Source: Paraneptunicella aestuarii (GTDB taxonomy: Bacteria; Pseudomonadota; Gammaproteobacteria; Enterobacterales; Alteromonadaceae). From it: a DNA stretch of 64,000 nucleotides. Positions within the stretch are counted from its first letter, which is position 1, and each line of letters begins with the position of its first letter. The position numbers and the translations under genes were made by a program. The stretch lies in NCBI RefSeq assembly GCF_019900845.1, contig NZ_CP074570.1:2728001-2792000 (forward strand), given 5' to 3'. The notes below the pieces were generated by a model. It was not told the DNA's origin, did no database searches, and saw only the letters and a list, made by a program, of their open reading frames with translations. Below are positions 45,462 through 55,762 of this stretch, in pieces.

Positions 45462-48400
45462 AGCTCACCATATTCAATTTCATCGTTATTATCTTCCTTA
45501 ACACTAAGCCCTGAGAGAGTTTGCTTCTCTTTGTAGTGTTCCAATTTTTCCGCAATACCCCGGACAGTAGGATTCTCGAAGATAGCCAATAGTGGAACTT
45601 CCACATTTAGATTATCGCGTATCTGATTGACTAACTTTGTCGCCAACAGGGAATGCCCCCCCAAAGCGAAAAAACTGTCGTCAATACCAACAGTTTTCAC
45701 TGCAAGGATCTGTTTCCATATCTCGCACAATTTCTCTTCATTAGAGTTTCGAGGGGCAACATATTCATGAGTTACAAGATTTTCAGCCTGAGGTGCTGGC
45801 AAAGCTTTCTTGTCTAGTTTTCCATTGTTGGTCAATGGTAAAACATCCAACCAAACAAAAAATACCGGGATCATAAAACTGGGCAATGTTGCTTCAAGGA
45901 AACGTTTCAGAGAGTCATTTACATGAGCGTATTCTGCTTCCTGAATATTCTGATGCTTATCAGCAACCAGATAGGCAACCAATCTCTTTTCACCATTGTT
46001 GTCTGTCAGGGCAATGACTGCCGCATCATTAATGATGTCGTGTTGCACCAACGCATTAGATATTTCGCCCAACTCTATCCGGAAACCACGGATCTTGACC
46101 TGTTCATCGGTTCGGCCCATATATTCCAACTGACCATCAGGTAACCGTCGAACCAAATCCCCTGTCCTGTATAGCTTGCTTGCTTGTTCCTCAAAACGTG
46201 ATGAAACAAAACGTTGTTCTGTTAATTCCGGACGATTTAAATAGCCTCGAGTTACGCCAGCACCGCCAACATATAATTCCCCAATAACGCCATCCGGTTG
46301 CAAACGCATCTGTTCATTACAGATATAGGCATGTAAATGCGGCAGAGGCTGACCGATCAAGCTACGTGACTGTTCAACCTGCTCATTAAGAACTTTATGA
46401 TACGTCACATGAACCGTCGTTTCGGTAATTCCATACATATTGATTAATTCAACACTGTCGGCAATCACAGTGTCATACCATTCTTTCAATTTCCCGTATT
46501 CCAGCGCTTCGCCACCGAATACCACATAACGCAAATATTTTTCAGGCTGTAATTGCGCTAGCGGTTTAATCAACGGATAAAATGCTGATGGGGTTTGCGA
46601 TAATACTGTGACCTGCTCCTGATTAATCAGATAACTAAACGCTACACTGTCTTTACTGACTGTCTTTGGAACAATAACCAACTTGCCACCATGAATGAAA
46701 GCCCCCCAAATCTCCCAAACCGAGAAATCAAAGGCATTGGAGTGGAATAAAGTCCAAACATCTGTATCACTAAATTGGAAATGCTCCGAACAACCACTAA
46801 ACAGCTCAACAACATTGTGATGTTCAACCAATACCCCTTTGGGAGTTCCCGTAGAACCAGAGGTGTATATGATATATGCAAGGTTACCCAATCCTAATTG
46901 CTCAACCTGTGGATTATTCGAAGGATACTCAGCAAACGAATAGCTATTCGCAGCAACATTGATTATCTGTTGGTCAGACAATGACAATTGAACAGACAGA
47001 TGCTCTTGCGTTAAGACAATATCAACGCCGGAATCAGCCAACGTGAATTCAATTCGGGAACGAGGATAGACGGGATCAATAGGAACATAAGCACCACCGG
47101 CTTTCAGGATAGCTAATGTCGCAATCAGCATTTCCAGAGATCGTTCAAAACACAAGCCAACAAGAGTATCCGGATTTACCCCTATGCTAATCAGGTGATG
47201 GGCCAACTGGTTCGCCTGAGTGTTCAACTCCCGGTAAGTTAAACTTTGTTGCTCATAAACGACTGCAATCTTATTCGGGTAACACTCAACCTGTTGTTCA
47301 AATAAATGGTGAATGCAGCGCTTATTCCCTATTGACACATAAGGTTGCGATTGCTCTGCTGCCAGAATTTGTTGTTCATCCACCACATCGTAAAATCCAA
47401 CCTCTTTTTTCGGAGCAGCAATAATTTCACTTAGCAACAACTCGAAACTATCTGCCAACTGCTCAATGCTTTGCTGGCTAAACAGGCTGGTGCTGTATTT
47501 CCATTCTGCCATCCAGTCGTCAGCATCGGTTGAAATTTCCAGTTCCAAATCAAATCTGACGATGTTCTTTTCCCGAACTCTTTCTTCAATCGTCAGTGTC
47601 TTAGCCGTAATGGCCGGAGTTGACTCTTTCTGAACGCTAAACAGGATTTGGAATAATGGACTGTATGCTGTATTTCTCTCCGGACGAAGCGCATCTACCA
47701 TCATTTCAAAAGGCAGATACTGATGCTCAAACGCTTCCAGAATCATGGTCTTGTTCTGTATTAGAACAGATTCGAAACTTGCTTCATTATCAATTTTCGT
47801 ACGTAAAGCCAGTGTATTGATAAAACAACCAATCAAATCTTCGGTATTTTTGTGGAACCGCCCTGATATTGGTGATCCTATCACTACGTCCCCCGAATTA
47901 CTGAAACGGCTGACAAGTAATGCAAACACCGTCTGAAGCAACATAAACTCAGTAACTTTGTAGGTCTGACAAAGAGATCTGATTCCCTGTATATGCTCCG
48001 CATTTATCGAACGTTTGAAGTAAATGCCTGTAAATTCCTGACGTGCAGGACGAGGATAATCCAGCGGTAAATCGTGCAGCGAAGGAATAGCTGATAACTG
48101 TTGCTTCCAGTAAGCTAACTGACTATCAAGGACATCGTCACCAAGCCAACCTCTCTGCCACAGAGTGTAATCCTTATATTGCACCGAAAGACTGGGTAAC
48201 GCAGGAGATTGCCGCTCTGTGTAACTTTCGTAAAAAGCTTTTAATTCTTTTACCAATACCGCGGTTGACCAGGCATCGGAGATAATATGATGCGTGGTAA
48301 ATGTCATCACATAATAATCGTCCGAGCAGATCAGTAAATTAACACGGATTAATAAATCCTGGGCCAGATCGAATGGCTTTTCAGCATCCTCTTCGATCAC

Positions 48401-49234
48401 CGAGTTAATACTTAGCTGTTGGGCGACCTCATCCAAACAAGAGAGGTCGTGATATAAAACAGGCACATCCAGAGGCGGCCGGATAATCTGAATGGCGCCT
48501 TCCGCACCATCGATAAAATTAGTCCGCAATATTTCATGGCGTTCAACAATAGTATTTAGTGTTTTCTGGAGCGCAGCTTTATTCAGTTTTCCTTTTATGA
48601 CAAAGGCTGCAGGCATATTATACTGAACACTCTGCCCCTGTAACCTGTCTATAAACCACAAACGTTGCTGTGCATATGACAAAGGAATATCTTCTACACC
48701 TTGTCCAGGCTCAATTTCAGGCAGGACAAACGTTGATCTTTCAGATGATAGCTCTTTGGCAAAATCCTCAATGGTAGGAGCAAGAAATACATATCGTAGC
48801 GGTACTTCAACACCTAATGCTTCTCTAACCATACTGACCATTCTTGTAGCAATCAGAGAATGTCCACCCAGCTCAAAGAAATTATCCCTGATACCGACAC
48901 GCTCAACACGTAACGCCGAAGACCAGATATCACATAAGGTCGATTCCACCTCATTACGCGGAGCAACATATTCTGACTGCTCAAGGTACTGTGACCCCGG
49001 AGCCGGTAACGCCTGCTTGTCCACCTTGCCGTTTAACGTCAGCGGTAAACTTTCCAGCAACAGAAAATGCCCGGGTATCATATAACCCGGTAAATGCCGT
49101 GACAGCCCGGCCTTGATATCCGACAGTACCTCAGAGCCCCCGCCCTGAACCTCCAACACCACATAACCGACCAGTTGCTTGTCATGACCGGCATCATCCC
49201 GTACCAGCACCACTGCATCCTGTACCTGCGGCAA
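45458..49234 (-). CDS. NRPS gene A, segment 4: A end-PCP-C-A(Thr)-PCP, C-terminus
   Basis: 1258 residues: end of the fourth A domain (NGKVD), PCP with LGGHS, LCL C whose motif reads HHIISDAW (Gly replaced by Ala), A with IYTSGSTGTPKG and code DFWSVGMVHK (Thr type), PCP LGGHS and a tail ending DEIEYGEL. The shared A-domain DNA stops at the PCP active-site codons (48864), beyond which the sequence is unique. The stop TGA is embedded in the ATG of gene B. The apparent first Met is internal. Confidence 0.9.
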   Translation of the reverse strand: MPQVQDAVVLVRDDAGHDKQLVGYVVLEVQGGGSEVLSDIKAGLSRHLPGYMIPGHFLLLESLPLTLNGKVDKQALPAPGSQYLEQSEYVAPRNEVESTLCDIWSSALRVERVGIRDNFFELGGHSLIATRMVSMVREALGVEVPLRYVFLAPTIEDFAKELSSERSTFVLPEIEPGQGVEDIPLSYAQQRLWFIDRLQGQSVQYNMPAAFVIKGKLNKAALQKTLNTIVERHEILRTNFIDGAEGAIQIIRPPLDVPVLYHDLSCLDEVAQQLSINSVIEEDAEKPFDLAQDLLIRVNLLICSDDYYVMTFTTHHIISDAWSTAVLVKELKAFYESYTERQSPALPSLSVQYKDYTLWQRGWLGDDVLDSQLAYWKQQLSAIPSLHDLPLDYPRPARQEFTGIYFKRSINAEHIQGIRSLCQTYKVTEFMLLQTVFALLVSRFSNSGDVVIGSPISGRFHKNTEDLIGCFINTLALRTKIDNEASFESVLIQNKTMILEAFEHQYLPFEMMVDALRPERNTAYSPLFQILFSVQKESTPAITAKTLTIEERVREKNIVRFDLELEISTDADDWMAEWKYSTSLFSQQSIEQLADSFELLLSEIIAAPKKEVGFYDVVDEQQILAAEQSQPYVSIGNKRCIHHLFEQQVECYPNKIAVVYEQQSLTYRELNTQANQLAHHLISIGVNPDTLVGLCFERSLEMLIATLAILKAGGAYVPIDPVYPRSRIEFTLADSGVDIVLTQEHLSVQLSLSDQQIINVAANSYSFAEYPSNNPQVEQLGLGNLAYIIYTSGSTGTPKGVLVEHHNVVELFSGCSEHFQFSDTDVWTLFHSNAFDFSVWEIWGAFIHGGKLVIVPKTVSKDSVAFSYLINQEQVTVLSQTPSAFYPLIKPLAQLQPEKYLRYVVFGGEALEYGKLKEWYDTVIADSVELINMYGITETTVHVTYHKVLNEQVEQSRSLIGQPLPHLHAYICNEQMRLQPDGVIGELYVGGAGVTRGYLNRPELTEQRFVSSRFEEQASKLYRTGDLVRRLPDGQLEYMGRTDEQVKIRGFRIELGEISNALVQHDIINDAAVIALTDNNGEKRLVAYLVADKHQNIQEAEYAHVNDSLKRFLEATLPSFMIPVFFVWLDVLPLTNNGKLDKKALPAPQAENLVTHEYVAPRNSNEEKLCEIWKQILAVKTVGIDDSFFALGGHSLLATKLVNQIRDNLNVEVPLLAIFENPTVRGIAEKLEHYKEKQTLSGLSVKEDNNDEIEYGEL

Positions 49235-50562
49235 CTCCCGTAAACGCGACTCTATCTCCCCGGCTCTATACGGTAACCCCGTATCTTCACCTGGTTATCC
49301 ATCCGACCAAGAAATTCAATATTACCGTCTTCTCGCCAGCGAACCTTGTCTCCTGTTCGGTACAAACGACCACTATCTATCCATGGCAATTCCACAAAAC
49401 GTGCTTCACTTAGCTCCCTGCGACCAAGATAACCCTGGGTCACACCATCGCCACCAATATACAATTCACCAGCCACACCCACGGGCTGCAAACCCTGAGC
49501 AGCATCAAGCACATGCAAACGCGTATTACCCAACGGGCTGCCACTGGGCAGACTACCCGATAAACTGGCATCCCAATCCTTCGAATGCCACGTACTGGAC
49601 GTAATCGCTGTCTCCGTCAAACCAAATACATGAACCAGCTCCACATCGTACGCCATCCACTGACGCATCAACCGTACCGGTATCGCTTCACATCCAACCA
49701 TCACCACCCGCAGTCCTGACGGCGGTCTTTCATTATTCACTTCCAGCCAGTACAGCCATTCTCGCCACTGGGCAAACGAAAGCTCCAGTACGCTGATGGA
49801 TAAATCCTCCATCGATGCCTGCAGCTCGGCTGCTCCAACTAACCCACCGCTTCCACGGCTCACCACCGTTGCACCCGACAACCATGCCGGTAACAGCTCT
49901 TCAAGTATCACATCAAAACTGACCGATGCCAGTTGCCAGACACGGTCATCACCACTACTGCCCAGCACGGCCTGCATCGACAGGCTGTAGTTCACCAGGT
50001 TGCGATGGCTATATAACACACCCTTCGGCTCGCCTGTGGAGCCCGATGTGTAGAAAACACCAATGCCATCATCGCCACCACAAACCGGTAAACCTCCTCT
50101 TTCCCCGGGCATCGATGATACCTGCTCTATCGCTGCATCCTCATCCATCACAATGACCTTCACACCTTCTGGCACAAAATCAGTCATGGCGCGCTTGGGG
50201 CACAACACCGCGGCGGCTACACTGTCCCGCAGCATGTACGACAACCTCGGGGCCGGATACTGGGTATCCAGCAACAGGAAACGGCCTCCGGCCTTGATAA
50301 CCGCAAGCAATCCCACACAAAGCTCTCGTCCCTCTGACTGGTAAATACCTACCACATCACCGGACTGAATACCCTGGGACAACAGATAATACGCCCATTG
50401 ATTGGACAAGGACTCAAGCTCACCGTAGCTCAACGAAGCACTTCCACCATCTCCGGCTTCTGCACCCTCTACGGCTATATTGCCTGGTGTCGACATCGCC
50501 TGGGCACTAAACAGCGCTCCGACTCCCGCTTCGCGGTCATAGTCAAAATCTGTCGCGTTCCA
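48864..50562. repeat. Repeat R3 copy c: A domain only, gene A module 4
   Basis: 1699 bp matching 11959-13658 with one missing C and a few substitutions. The left end stops exactly at the codons before the PCP serine (LGG then HS here, DS in gene E). Confidence 0.9.
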
Positions 50563-53500
50563 CTGCTTTATCAAATCTTCCTGTGATTGATCCAGCAGAG
50601 CTAACCCGGTTACTGATTGTTTTGGCGTGGTAATAACTGCATTTAACAGGGTGGCAAAACTATTGGCTAATCGCTCAATAGTACCGACAACGAAAAGATC
50701 TTTTCTGTATTTCCAGGTTAATTTGATGCCGAAATCAGTTTCATAGGCAGTCAAATCCAGATCATTATGTGCGATGTCAGTATCTTCATCGTTGAACTCA
50801 AGCGTTAGTTCATTGTTCTGGAAAGTTTCACTTTCATTGTTCTGTAAGGTAAATGAGATCTGGAACAATGGACTATAGGCAAGACTCCGCTCTGGCTGCA
50901 TCTTCTCAACCAGTAACTCAAACGGGATATGCTGGTGCGTATACGCATCCAGTATCATCTGCCGGTTCCGCTGCAACAACGCCGAGAAATCAGGTGCTCC
51001 CGACAAGTCCGTACGCAAGACCAGCGCGTTAACAAAAAATCCGATTAAGCCCTCGGTTTCCTTACTCACTCGACCCGCTATCGGCGACCCCATCACTATG
51101 TCCGTCTCATTACTGTAACGGGAAAGCAAGACCGCAAACGCCGTCTGCAAAAACATAAACAATGTCACATTATGCTGCTTACACAACTGACCTATCCGCG
51201 CTGACAATTTCTCATCCAGCAACTGGCTGACCGTATCCCCTACAAACGCTATCTCTGCCGGACGTTGCCTATCCAAAGGTAAACTGTGCAACTGAGGAAG
51301 ACCCTCAAGCTGCTGTTGCCAGTAACCCAGCTGCGCTTCAAGAACGTCTCCCTGCAACCAGTCCCGCTGCCATTGGGCATAGTCTGCATACTGCACCTTC
51401 AAACCCGGTAACGGGTCCGGTTTGCCCTGACTAAAGGCACGATACAATTCACTGAATTCACGTACCAGAATCGATATCGACCAACCATCCGATGCAATAT
51501 GGTGCATGTTAAACAACACCTGATGCACCTCTTCCGACTGCCTGAATACCTGCAATCGCAATAACAGGTCACTGGACAGGTCAAACGCCCGACCCGCATC
51601 TGCCTCTGCAAGCTCCTCTATCGTTCTCAACTGCTCCTGCGCTGACAACCCGGACAGGTCATGCCACACCAACGGCGTATCAAACGTCTCGCATATCACC
51701 TGCTGCGCTTCACCATCAATCGAAACAATACGGGCTCTCAATACCTCATGCCGCTCAATAATCTTATGAATAGCCTGTGTCAGCGCCTCTCGGTCAAGAC
51801 GCCCCACCAAACGGAACTGACCCGGCATGTTGTACTGACTACTGCCCCCTTCAAGCTGGTCAATAAACCATAAACGCTGCTGGCCATAAGACAGGGGTAA
51901 CCGGCCCTCTCGCGATATCACCTGTATCGGTGGAAGCACTGAACCACTGGTCAGGCTATCCAGCACAGCCGCAAATTCTGCAACCGATGTGTGCTCGAAC
52001 AAGGTCTTCAACGGTACTTCCACATTGAATGCCTGACGCACCTGACTCACCAGACGCGTCGCCAGCAATGAATGACCGCCCAGCGCAAAGAAACTATCTG
52101 TCACACTCACCCTGTCTACCTTAAGCACATCCTGCCAGATAGCACATAAACGGGCTTCCCTATCATTACGAGGTCCCACGTAACCCTGGGTATCGTTACC
52201 CTGCTGTTGCGGCGAAGGCAACGCCTTGCGATTCAGTTTGCCATTTGGGGTCAGCGGAAAACGGTCCATAAAGATATACGCCGAAGGCACCATAAAGGCC
52301 GGTAAACGTGATCCCACCTCTGAGTTCAGAGCTGACCTTAACAGTGACTCATCATTCCACTCACAACACGGATGTCCCACTCTATCGTCACCAAAACCGA
52401 CACCTTCTGCCTGATAACTCTCATGGATGGCATACAGCACTTCATGAGGACTTCCCTGAAGCTGGTCATCACGGTCCACTGTCCAGCGATACCCACGGCT
52501 TTCCAGTAACGCCTTAATACTGTCTATCCGGTCTCCAATATCATGGACTTCTATAATTATCTGTTTGATTTTCGACCAGTCCGAATCGTCAATACCGGCA
52601 AGAACCTGTACCTCACTCTTCTGGACATCCAGCTTTAACAGGTCAATACGCTCAACCCGCTGCTCGGCAATAATGTCTGACAAGGTCCTTATCTGACAGG
52701 TCACCTCTTCACTCTGCAAACGCTCTGCCAACAACTCATCAAAGGCCGATTCACTCAGCTCTCCACTGTCCAGCTCTTTTTGATGCTGGCTTCGAAGATA
52801 GGTTTTTACATCCTGCGAATCTACCTCCTGGTCTCCATAACGACCCGATATCAACGAGTTATGCGGATAGTAGGTAAAGGTGACTTCCTGGGATGCTTCT
52901 CCAAGACCACAGGGATACAATGTGGCATTAAGCCCATACAGCTCTGTGTTAAATTCCAGCACCCTGAATACACTCGGAACCGGCTCAAAGGAATACAGAC
53001 GCACACCTGGACATACCTGCCCGACAAACAGACTGGCCATTCCCGTGTTCGCACCCACATCAAAAACACAGGCATCTTCCGGCAACACTATCCCGTGTTT
53101 CAAGTAAGTCTGTTGCCCAAAGATTTCGGCATAGGTAAAGTCGGTCTCTGCCGGATTCAAACAGCCAACATACATACCATTGGGTAATGTCTGGCGCTTC
53201 ACGCCATCCCACTTGTTCTGTCCGCTCAAACGTGACAACGCCCTTACCGGACCGGCATGCTCACGGTCAGCCTGAACATAGGCCAACAACTGCTGGTCTC
53301 GCTCTATCACCACCGCCTGTTCAACCGCTGGATGTTGTGATATCGCCTTGGAAATTTCATCCAGCTCTACCCTGAAACCTCGCAACTTCACCTGATTATC
53401 AATACGCTCTACGTATTCTATGGTTCCATTGGGCAGCCAGCGTACCAAATCACCGGTACGGTATAAGCGCTCTGCGCCCTCTGTTGAAAACGGGTTATCT

Positions 53501-54030
53501 ACAAATCGTTCAGCTGTCATCTCTGGCTGGTTCAGGTAACCTCGAGCAAGACCCGCACCTCCAATATACAACTCCCCTATCGCTCCCGGAACCTGTAACT
53601 GTTGTTGTGGATCCAGCACATAGAACTTCGCATTCGCCAGTGGCTTGCCTATCGGAATAACGCCCCTCGCGGTCCCTCGTGCCACTTCACTGTCTATCAG
53701 TTGCGTACAACTGCCCACCGTCGCTTCCGTCGGACCATATTCATTGATAAAGGTCGCTCCCGGGAGGTAGTCGTTTATCCACGGCTCCAATGTCTCACGG
53801 GTGAGTTGTTCTCCTGCCACAACCAACACATGCCGCGCATCCGGGTTGCTGCGTAAATTACCCAGCGACTCCACCGCCTTTAAATGGGCTGGCGTTATCT
53901 TGAATAACAGCGCATCTTCATCAAAACAGGTAATCTGCCAACGATTCCAGTGGCAGGACATCTTCCGGCAATAATTCAACATAACCACCGCTGATAAGCG
54001 GCACATACAGGGACTGCACTGTCGCATCAA
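49252..54030 (-). CDS. NRPS gene A, segment 3: A-MT-PCP-C-A
   Basis: The first about 35 residues are out-of-frame; homology begins at DEDALLFKITPAHL. It completes the third A domain ([12 protein letters not shown], code DAQKVAEVGK), an FkbM methyltransferase ([23 protein letters not shown]), A10, PCP LGGHS, LCL C (MHHIASDGW), then an A domain of the DVEEMGVITK type that is near-identical to the first two A domains of gene E. The frame ends in A8 (RIEPG) where CCCCC is CCCC at about 49257-49261. Confidence 0.9.
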   Translation of the reverse strand: MMRQCSPCMCRLSAVVMLNYCRKMSCHWNRWQITCFDEDALLFKITPAHLKAVESLGNLRSNPDARHVLVVAGEQLTRETLEPWINDYLPGATFINEYGPTEATVGSCTQLIDSEVARGTARGVIPIGKPLANAKFYVLDPQQQLQVPGAIGELYIGGAGLARGYLNQPEMTAERFVDNPFSTEGAERLYRTGDLVRWLPNGTIEYVERIDNQVKLRGFRVELDEISKAISQHPAVEQAVVIERDQQLLAYVQADREHAGPVRALSRLSGQNKWDGVKRQTLPNGMYVGCLNPAETDFTYAEIFGQQTYLKHGIVLPEDACVFDVGANTGMASLFVGQVCPGVRLYSFEPVPSVFRVLEFNTELYGLNATLYPCGLGEASQEVTFTYYPHNSLISGRYGDQEVDSQDVKTYLRSQHQKELDSGELSESAFDELLAERLQSEEVTCQIRTLSDIIAEQRVERIDLLKLDVQKSEVQVLAGIDDSDWSKIKQIIIEVHDIGDRIDSIKALLESRGYRWTVDRDDQLQGSPHEVLYAIHESYQAEGVGFGDDRVGHPCCEWNDESLLRSALNSEVGSRLPAFMVPSAYIFMDRFPLTPNGKLNRKALPSPQQQGNDTQGYVGPRNDREARLCAIWQDVLKVDRVSVTDSFFALGGHSLLATRLVSQVRQAFNVEVPLKTLFEHTSVAEFAAVLDSLTSGSVLPPIQVISREGRLPLSYGQQRLWFIDQLEGGSSQYNMPGQFRLVGRLDREALTQAIHKIIERHEVLRARIVSIDGEAQQVICETFDTPLVWHDLSGLSAQEQLRTIEELAEADAGRAFDLSSDLLLRLQVFRQSEEVHQVLFNMHHIASDGWSISILVREFSELYRAFSQGKPDPLPGLKVQYADYAQWQRDWLQGDVLEAQLGYWQQQLEGLPQLHSLPLDRQRPAEIAFVGDTVSQLLDEKLSARIGQLCKQHNVTLFMFLQTAFAVLLSRYSNETDIVMGSPIAGRVSKETEGLIGFFVNALVLRTDLSGAPDFSALLQRNRQMILDAYTHQHIPFELLVEKMQPERSLAYSPLFQISFTLQNNESETFQNNELTLEFNDEDTDIAHNDLDLTAYETDFGIKLTWKYRKDLFVVGTIERLANSFATLLNAVITTPKQSVTGLALLDQSQEDLIKQWNATDFDYDREAGVGALFSAQAMSTPGNIAVEGAEAGDGGSASLSYGELESLSNQWAYYLLSQGIQSGDVVGIYQSEGRELCVGLLAVIKAGGRFLLLDTQYPAPRLSYMLRDSVAAAVLCPKRAMTDFVPEGVKVIVMDEDAAIEQVSSMPGERGGLPVCGGDDGIGVFYTSGSTGEPKGVLYSHRNLVNYSLSMQAVLGSSGDDRVWQLASVSFDVILEELLPAWLSGATVVSRGSGGLVGAAELQASMEDLSISVLELSFAQWREWLYWLEVNNERPPSGLRVVMVGCEAIPVRLMRQWMAYDVELVHVFGLTETAITSSTWHSKDWDASLSGSLPSGSPLGNTRLHVLDAAQGLQPVGVAGELYIGGDGVTQGYLGRRELSEARFVELPWIDSGRLYRTGDKVRWREDGNIEFLGRMDNQVKIRGYRIEPGR

Positions 54031-54700
54031 ACGCTATCGGCGAACTCACCACCGAGCCGACTATCTGCTCGTACATGAAATCCTGCTCGCCGAACTTCAA
54101 AAAGTTACACACACTGTGGTGCTCTACCATCACCCCTTTAGGTTGTCCCGTTGAGCCCGACGTATAAATCACATAGGCAAGATGATGCGGTGTCAGTCCC
54201 ATGACGTGAGGATTAACATCCGGGTAACCGGATAACTGCTCACGGGTCTGTGCCGTATCCAGGCAAATCACCTGCTGGACTGTCAGCGGTAACTGCCCCA
54301 CCAGACTGCTCTGGGTCACCAGCTGGCTAATACCGGTATCGTCAAGCATATAGCCAAGGCGTGCCTCGGGGTAATTCGGATCCAGTGGAACATAGGCTCC
54401 CCCGGCCTTTAAGATACCCAGTAGCCCCACCATCATCTCGGCGCTACGCTCCAGACAAATCCCCACCACAGTATCCGGCCCGACTCCCTGACCTATCAGG
54501 TAATGGGCCAGGCGGTTCGCCTGTGCATTCAGCTCTTTATAGTTAAGTTCTACATCTTCAAAAATCACCGCCACCGCTTCCGGTGTACGGCTTACCTGTT
54601 GTTCAAACAGGTAATGAACCAGGCGTTCATCCTGTTGCGACTCATCAAAGTACACTACGTCACTGGCATTCCAGTCGAACTCCAGTTGCTGACGCTCTTG
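50857..54700. repeat. Repeat R4 copy b: A-MT-PCP-C unit, gene A module 3-4
   Basis: 3844 bp, tandem with 54971-58815. Ends lie in the C domain at SPLFQI and in the linker before A1 (EQERQQLEFDW). Confidence 0.92.
52425..53268 (-). other. FkbM-family methyltransferase embedded in gene A A3
   Basis: Near-identical to the module 2 copy 4.1 kb away, inside a tandem duplication. Frame intact across the domain. Confidence 0.85.
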
Positions 54701-55762
54701 CTCCCCGATCAAAGACACCTGTTCCACGCTAACTGACGGATCATCGACAAGCGCCTCAATCAGCGTGTTTAAACCTGATGATAGTTTTTGAATACTTAAT
54801 GGCTGAAAAAGGTTCTGGTTGTATATCCAATCAATAGTAATGCCATCGTCCGTTTCGTTGACGTTCAACTGAAGATCGAATTTGATATTATTGGTCTCTG
54901 TTTTCAGGCCTTCAATTTCCATTGACTCAAATGTCATGGAATCTTTTTGATGATTACCTAAAGTGATAGTGATCTGGAACAATGGACTATAGGCAAGACT
55001 CCGCTCTGGCTGCATTTTCTCAACCAGTAACTCAAACGGGATATGCTGGTGCGTATACGCATCCAGTATCATCTGCCGGTTCCGCTGCAGCAACGCCGAG
55101 AAATCAGGTGCTCCCGACAAGTCCGTACGCAAGACCAGCGCGTTAACAAAAAATCCGATTAAGCCCTCGGTTTCCTTACTCACTCGACCCGCTATCGGCG
55201 ACCCCATCACTATGTCCGTCTCATTACTGTAACGGGAAAGCAAGACCGCAAACGCCGTCTGCAAAAACATAAACAATGTCACATTATGCTGCTTACACAA
55301 CTGACCTATCCGCGCTGACAATTTCTCATCCAGCAACTGGCTGACCGTATCCCCTACAAACGCTATCTCTGCCGGACGTTGCCTATCCAAAGGTAAACTG
55401 TGCAACTGAGGAAGACCCTCAAGCTGCTGTTGCCAGTAACCCAGCTGCGCTTCAAGAACGTCTCCCTGCAACCAGTCCCGCTGCCATTGGGCATAGTCTG
55501 CATACTGCACCTTCAAACCCGGTAACGGGTCCGGTTTGCCCTGACTAAAGGCACGATACAATTCACTGAATTCACGTACCAGAATCGATATCGACCAACC
55601 ATCCGATGCAATATGGTGCATGTTAAACAACACCTGATGCACCTCTTCCGACTGCCTGAATACCTGCAATCGCAATAACAGGTCACTGGACAGGTCAAAC
55701 GCCCGACCCGCATCTGCCTCTGCAAGCTCCTCTATCGTTCTCAACTGCTCCTGCGCTGACAA
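53921..55762 (-). CDS. NRPS gene A, segment 2: C-A (N-terminal part)
   Basis: 613 residues continuing the third C domain (MHHIASDGW) after the frame break, a linker unique to this module (54701-54970), and the A domain to LLPEDVLPLESLADYLF. VIYTSGSTGQPKG and FDATVQSLYVPL are present. It ends where two bases are missing at about 53926-53930 (TCATCATCAAAC in the sister copy). Confidence 0.87.
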   Translation of the reverse strand: MSAQEQLRTIEELAEADAGRAFDLSSDLLLRLQVFRQSEEVHQVLFNMHHIASDGWSISILVREFSELYRAFSQGKPDPLPGLKVQYADYAQWQRDWLQGDVLEAQLGYWQQQLEGLPQLHSLPLDRQRPAEIAFVGDTVSQLLDEKLSARIGQLCKQHNVTLFMFLQTAFAVLLSRYSNETDIVMGSPIAGRVSKETEGLIGFFVNALVLRTDLSGAPDFSALLQRNRQMILDAYTHQHIPFELLVEKMQPERSLAYSPLFQITITLGNHQKDSMTFESMEIEGLKTETNNIKFDLQLNVNETDDGITIDWIYNQNLFQPLSIQKLSSGLNTLIEALVDDPSVSVEQVSLIGEQERQQLEFDWNASDVVYFDESQQDERLVHYLFEQQVSRTPEAVAVIFEDVELNYKELNAQANRLAHYLIGQGVGPDTVVGICLERSAEMMVGLLGILKAGGAYVPLDPNYPEARLGYMLDDTGISQLVTQSSLVGQLPLTVQQVICLDTAQTREQLSGYPDVNPHVMGLTPHHLAYVIYTSGSTGQPKGVMVEHHSVCNFLKFGEQDFMYEQIVGSVVSSPIAFDATVQSLYVPLISGGYVELLPEDVLPLESLADYLF

